This document shows positions 60,301-64,000 of a stretch of 64,000 bases of DNA, one piece after another. Each line of letters opens with the position of its first letter. The first letter of the stretch is position 1. The notes beneath the pieces were generated by a model, which saw only the letters and a list, made by a program, of their open reading frames with translations, was not told the DNA's origin and made no database searches. Source of the stretch: Histomonas meleagridis (Eukaryota > Parabasalia > Tritrichomonadida > Dientamoebidae); the NCBI GenBank assembly GCA_020186115.1, contig WSYJ01000036.1, positions 682,001 to 746,000 of the forward strand. Reading direction: 5' to 3'. The position numbers were made by a program, and so were the translations under genes.

Positions 60301-63300
60301 AAAACTTGAGAAAGAATTTAAAATTTTATTAGATTTAAAGATATTAAAAAACTTATCGAATAATTTAAAGAAGAAAATTATATATAAATATGAGAAAGAA
60401 TATTATTTACTTATTAATAATATTTCGAATATTAAGACAAATACTGTAATTAGATCTAAATCAGAATCGAAATTTATCAATGATATTAATACATTACAAA
60501 CAGTATCACAATTATTAGAGAATTATAATTTAAACACATTAATAAATGAATTAACTTCTAATGAATTAGATAACTTAAAACCTGCAAATTTATTGTTACA
60601 AATTCTTTATAAATCTCAACATTCTTCACGAATTAAACCTTTTCCTTTAAGTTTATTAGTCGAAAGATTTGTTTTAGCTTCATTTATATTACAATTAGAT
60701 TTGTTCCAAATAGTTTTAACAACGTTAAGAGAATATATACAATTTAATGCAAACTCGACTGGTATTGCTAAGCCTCCAATACCAATACAATTATTAAAAT
60801 TGGTTCCAATTTTATATAATATTCGAACTAATTTATTCTTCGCTTATCAAAAAAGTAAACAAATAAAAAGGAACTTAAATAACTTACGTGAAAATGATAT
60901 CGAATTTGCTAAAGAAATGTTATTAAAATCAAAGTTTTTATTATTAACAAAAAGTTTATTAAATGGTAAAGAATGTTATGATGAAAATAAATATAAAAAT
61001 GCATCGAATTCTTTGTTAACATTTATCATATCGAATATTAAATTAATCGAAATTAAGAATTTATTAAAGATTAAAGAAAAAAGAGCTAAAATTAGAATTA
61101 AAGCTATGAATATAATAAAAGAATTTTTAAGTTTAAATAATTTCACAACTTCAACAATATCATTTTTATCATCTTTAATCGATTCATTTCAAATATTTGA
61201 TGATAAATCATTAATATTAACTATTACAAATGATTTAATTGATAAATATAATGAGAATTATAATGAAATCGAAACAATTTTCATTAAGAAATTAACAAAT
61301 AATTCGACACCAAATTCTTTAAGACTTTTTTTATTAAGAATTTTATTATATCCTAAAAAGAATAAAAAAATAAATTTGGAAGATATAAAACTTTTGTTAA
61401 ATTTTGTTTCGACATTTAAGCCTAAAACTTTTGATGAAATTGCATTAACTGAAATCATTTGGTTATTAATTTCTAATTTAATAATAAAATATAAAAATGA
61501 AGAATTAAGTATAATATTAAATAATTTGTTATTTGAGAAAGAAAATGAAGAAAATGTTAAATCGAAAATTATATTATTAGAAACTTTATTTATACCGGAA
61601 AATTATTTTCATGATATTAATATACAACTTTATTATGATTTATTACCTAATTCTTCACCGAATTTTTTTGTTAATATTTTACATTTCATTTCTTTTTATT
61701 ATTATAAATTCGGTATAAATGTTGATAATAAAATTAATTTTTTTAATGAGAATTTAAATTGTTTTGAGTTATTTTCCAAGTTTTTGATTTATATAAGTTT
61801 AGCACAAATTTATGAGAAAATTCCAATTTTAAAATCTTATTTAGGAATAGAATCTCATCAATTAATATCTAATGAATTAATATCATTTTTTAGAATATTA
61901 ATTCATCCTAAAAGTAAATCTAAAGATATAATTAAAACATTTTTCAATCAAATTTTAAATGATATCATAAATACTAAAAATATTTTCGATGAAAAAGAAA
62001 AACTTTTACAATTTTTAGGATTTTTATTAATATTTGGTAATGGTTTACAAACTTTAATTCAAGGAAGTTATGGAATCATAACAAATGATGAAAATAAAAA
62101 CGATTTAATAAAAATAATTTCTTATTCAATATATTCCGAATATATTAATGGAATTATTATTAATAAAAATTTCGATTCTATAACAATTTCATCTAAATAC
62201 GTTTTACCTACATCACGAATTCAAATCAATCAAAAATATTTCGATTTTAATATTGAACATTTTGAATTCTTTCAAAGTTTTCATGAAAAATCAATTGATA
62301 TATTAAATACAAATAAAATATATCAAAATCATTCATTAATATTTTTAACTATTTCTTCATTTTATACTTTTATTCCATTATTATTACAAAATTCTGATTT
62401 AATTTCGAATTTCATATCATTAAAAAATATAGAAAAATGGTTAAAGTTTTCGATATTCGAAACTAATGAAACATTTTTATATAAAATATCTCAAATATCA
62501 TTAAAAATTCATGATTGTATATATCAATTATCTAATAAAAATAATTTAGTAATAAAAAGTAAAGAAAATTTTTTGACATATTCTGTTTTACCATTAAATT
62601 TAAGGAATTTTTCACCGTATAAAATGTTTTTATTATATGGTAATGGTAACATAAATAAATTTTGTGCTTATACTAATTCATCTGCTACTTTTATTAGTGA
62701 TAAAATAATTCCTTCCATGAAAACATTTTATTATGAAATCATTATAAAAGAAACAAAAAATACAAATTCTTTAGCATTAGGATTTTTATATTATCGAAAT
62801 TCGAATCAATTTTATGAACAAATTTCATATAATATAATTACAAATGAAATAATTTCATCAATTACAGGAAACATTGAACTTAATGAACCTAAACATAACA
62901 TTAATAAAAATGATATTTTAAGTGTTTTTTTAAATAAAGAAAGAATATATTTCTTTATAAACGGAATTAAAATAACAAAATCAATTCCAAATCCTAAAAT
63001 TAATAACTTGACTCCATTTATATCAATAAATTCGAATGATTTTCATTTCGAATATAATTTCGGTCAAAAAGAATTTAAACATATAAATGAAATAACTGAA
63101 ATTATAAATATTATTAATGATAAACAACAAATTCCTTATATAGCTAAAGCTATACCTTTTAATCCTAATGTTAAAGCTACAATTGGTTTACCACTTTATG
63201 TTTCACGAATTCATTTATCACCAAAAGATATATCACCAAATGAAACAATAAAATTAACAACTTCAATGAAACAAAAAATTGGAAAAATTGGAATTGTTAA

Positions 63301-64000
63301 AGAAATTAATGACAATTTAATAAAACTTAATTTTTATGATCCGAAAGTTGGTACAAATGAATTAATAATATTCGATGAACGTTTTTTGTCTAATATAATA
63401 ATTCGGAATTATATTTATACAACATTTGGAAGTTTACAAATTATTAATCAAAAACATTTATATGAAATTCCAACAAATAATTTCCAATCGAATTATTTAT
63501 CTATCATTTTAGAACTAAATAATTTAACAAAATTAATATCAATTCGAATGTCACGTTATATCATTTTATTAATTTTAAATTATTTGACAACGAAAACAAT
63601 AAATTTTCCATTTGATTCAGAAGAAATTGTTAAATTGTTATCGATTTTAATTATTGAATTATATGAATTTTATCCTAATTTTATAAAGAATAATGAAACT
63701 TTTAATAAAAATGAATATTTTATTGATAAATTTTATATGCAAAATATATTAAAATCTATTTTATTAACATTTTATCATTCAGAACAAAAATCAAATTTGT
63801 TGTTATTAATGTTTAATAATTCATTAAATACAATTTCATCAGATAAAGATTCATTTGATTATATAATAAAAAATTTATCGAATTCATTTAAATATATAAT
63901 AAATAAAACTTTTAATAAATTTTCTATTAATGAAATAATGAATGATCAAAACGTTATTGGGTTTATACCAATATTACAAACTTCGCCTTCATTTAATGTT
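57383..64000 (+). CDS. Giant SPRY-domain protein, N-terminal 2206 codons (runs off window)
   Basis: An open frame of at least 2206 codons with no stop. It begins MGNLHSSS, a fit to the N-myristoylation pattern (Gly2, Ser6). Mostly helical, very Asn/Ile/Lys-rich solenoid-like sequence. Around residues 850-935 is a CUB-like sandwich (EIIIEFDPRCATEQNTDYLQ, IYDRAEGG, WPTKIIIQSDSCRLFFHSD), of the type found next to solenoid regions in large ubiquitin-ligase-like and ZZEF1-like proteins. At ~1778-1900 is a SPRY domain (FYYEIIIKETKNTNSLALGF, FFINGIKI, PFISINSN). The C-terminus, which might hold a catalytic domain such as HECT or RING, is outside the window. Confidence 0.85.
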   Translation, partial: MGNLHSSSTNAVPEAHVTACESYFKRKNLSALFSLYDKKYVHSNRADIFVNPDLFDLNIEQVLLSTFYSKNWVSSTREKFFDIIVSQINPFLISTNQYSYRFEFIEEIVQNQVHLELKSMENERKQKIKVLTFNALPQTQAPFILQTIFSLFFELKDQINLLTIDEIDNLLNNLLSITELPEFSTYTSSNPQLMNDFCQFLIELSKNSKLSNNLIKSKIINFLIIISNIYGGFYNLLASLYISVIAEPTSTFEQKFSNNFFLLNFPFSKPDYMNIINNEFILNIKDEIYSITTDINWNLYLLTTNFIYVINKKGKIIKKENIKSNKNNFITINNYNNQNIIYILKENYSIDIYNDFKYVKTIQLKEINGKIIGITYDNKYLFVLIEDFLYEYDLYVIDIDNFLVDTKTHIKTSYLIKFIFVFDSSICLYSASNEPILTFKYVNQKIKSFKYKLNNIINDNNNENIYLITSSNKISYLVTQNNENVIVKSFPIFDKNLIPFIKVSNTIKDIKINTFLDFIFEIISTKIYSLYECTKFIFQPLNHNTIQYFRYFSYSPKENIKISIEIGLEILNSKLYSFETRQKILYFILLILIINNFCFIPHFSNIINEIDEEEFNLIRKEREFIELILSSDLLTYYILIESFYIIKISFHYLYYPNFNDFNVFILNNFQNKSKLLSLTFPFLNDSPIIFYIFNKKTLNLLKDYLTPQNIFHITKNVIKYLTPELNFIKQNNILINEKYISKYISTLMRTLIKNLCFFEIFSRKQQALALILRILSQILIIKSSSIISITFSKCCLKFYKKFQKNYIPTNFDLNIDKEQSTIYEEDQTTEIKTERFETTHNYEDNKDIEMKINMPNATEIIIEFDPRCATEQNTDYLQIYDRAEGGSLVTKNLSGPSNSQNWPTKIIIQSDSCRLFFHSDESNNDWGILCIISANILKQSNKFEPNYLLSMINLICYSIGKSLKQSLISFPMTKLEKEFKILLDLKILKNLSNNLKKKIIYKYEKEYYLLINNISNIKTNTVIRSKSESKFINDINTLQTVSQLLENYNLNTLINELTSNELDNLKPANLLLQILYKSQHSSRIKPFPLSLLVERFVLASFILQLDLFQIVLTTLREYIQFNANSTGIAKPPIPIQLLKLVPILYNIRTNLFFAYQKSKQIKRNLNNLRENDIEFAKEMLLKSKFLLLTKSLLNGKECYDENKYKNASNSLLTFIISNIKLIEIKNLLKIKEKRAKIRIKAMNIIKEFLSLNNFTTSTISFLSSLIDSFQIFDDKSLILTITNDLIDKYNENYNEIETIFIKKLTNNSTPNSLRLFLLRILLYPKKNKKINLEDIKLLLNFVSTFKPKTFDEIALTEIIWLLISNLIIKYKNEELSIILNNLLFEKENEENVKSKIILLETLFIPENYFHDINIQLYYDLLPNSSPNFFVNILHFISFYYYKFGINVDNKINFFNENLNCFELFSKFLIYISLAQIYEKIPILKSYLGIESHQLISNELISFFRILIHPKSKSKDIIKTFFNQILNDIINTKNIFDEKEKLLQFLGFLLIFGNGLQTLIQGSYGIITNDENKNDLIKIISYSIYSEYINGIIINKNFDSITISSKYVLPTSRIQINQKYFDFNIEHFEFFQSFHEKSIDILNTNKIYQNHSLIFLTISSFYTFIPLLLQNSDLISNFISLKNIEKWLKFSIFETNETFLYKISQISLKIHDCIYQLSNKNNLVIKSKENFLTYSVLPLNLRNFSPYKMFLLYGNGNINKFCAYTNSSATFISDKIIPSMKTFYYEIIIKETKNTNSLALGFLYYRNSNQFYEQISYNIITNEIISSITGNIELNEPKHNINKNDILSVFLNKERIYFFINGIKITKSIPNPKINNLTPFISINSNDFHFEYNFGQKEFKHINEITEIINIINDKQQIPYIAKAIPFNPNVKATIGLPLYVSRIHLSPKDISPNETIKLTTSMKQKIGKIGIVKEINDNLIKLNFYDPKVGTNELIIFDERFLSNIIIRNYIYTTFGSLQIINQKHLYEIPTNNFQSNYLSIILELNNLTKLISIRMSRYIILLILNYLTTKTINFPFDSEEIVKLLSILIIELYEFYPNFIKNNETFNKNEYFIDKFYMQNILKSILLTFYHSEQKSNLLLLMFNNSLNTISSDKDSFDYIIKNLSNSFKYIINKTFNKFSINEIMNDQNVIGFIPILQTSPSFNV

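Overview
The window looks like nuclear DNA of a parabasalid flagellate (trichomonad). Evidence: AT-rich sequence; mostly single-exon genes packed a few hundred bases apart; very short 5' leaders carrying trichomonad-type initiator (TCA-YW) and TTTGGCG-like elements; a divergent H3/H4 pair; two-repeat Myb proteins; and a large ankyrin family with the long N-terminal domain typical of trichomonads. The strong AT bias suggests a Tritrichomonas-like species rather than T. vaginalis; the genus is inference.

Layout. 0-3.2 kb: a P4-ATPase lipid flippase. 3.3-23.6 kb: a large inverted duplication. Two ~5 kb arms (3264-8298 and 18545-23563) each carry a Rho-like GTPase, an NTF2-like gene with an in-frame TAG, a CK2-alpha kinase, a glutamate-rich small protein and SBDS. 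They flank a 10.2 kb unique centre with a PP2A-A-like HEAT protein, histones H4 and H3, a RhoGEF-FYVE protein, a Vps18-like subunit and a Myb factor. The junctions carry decayed gene pieces. 24-37.5 kb: SKA1-like, an ankyrin gene, B9D2, a POLE3/Dpb4-like histone-fold protein, SCYL2-like pseudokinase, ribosomal eL20 and P2, and membrane proteins.

37.7-44 kb and 51.4-54.1 kb hold ankyrin genes of unusual architecture, the most interesting signal here. After a normal 5' reading frame, each continues as a string of 87-nt ankyrin modules, open in their own frame, separated by conserved AT-rich spacers of mostly 80, 83 or 86 nt that throw every module out of frame with the last. The left string has 18 modules with no stop in the module frame and ends in a terminal module with a Lys-rich tail and stop. 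This looks like either a gene with about 18 unconventional mini-introns or a tandem array kept coherent some other way.

45-64 kb: a frameshifted surface protein with Ser-Asn-Thr repeats, a GRAM/VASt lipid-transfer protein, tRNA-Arg(TCT), a ubiquitin E2, a PP2A-family phosphatase, a CCZ1-like protein ending in a CaaX box, a disordered protein, and the first 2206 codons of a giant SPRY-containing protein that runs off the window.

Functional themes are endosome/vacuole traffic (Vps18, CCZ1, FYVE-GEF, SCYL2, flippase), ribosome biogenesis (SBDS, eL20, P2), chromatin (H3, H4, POLE3-like), phosphorylation (CK2-alpha, PP2A-like subunits) and transition-zone/kinetochore parts (B9D2, SKA1-like). Apart from the duplicated block and the ankyrin family, neighbours do not form functional clusters. 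All family names come from reading the proteins by eye; no search was run.
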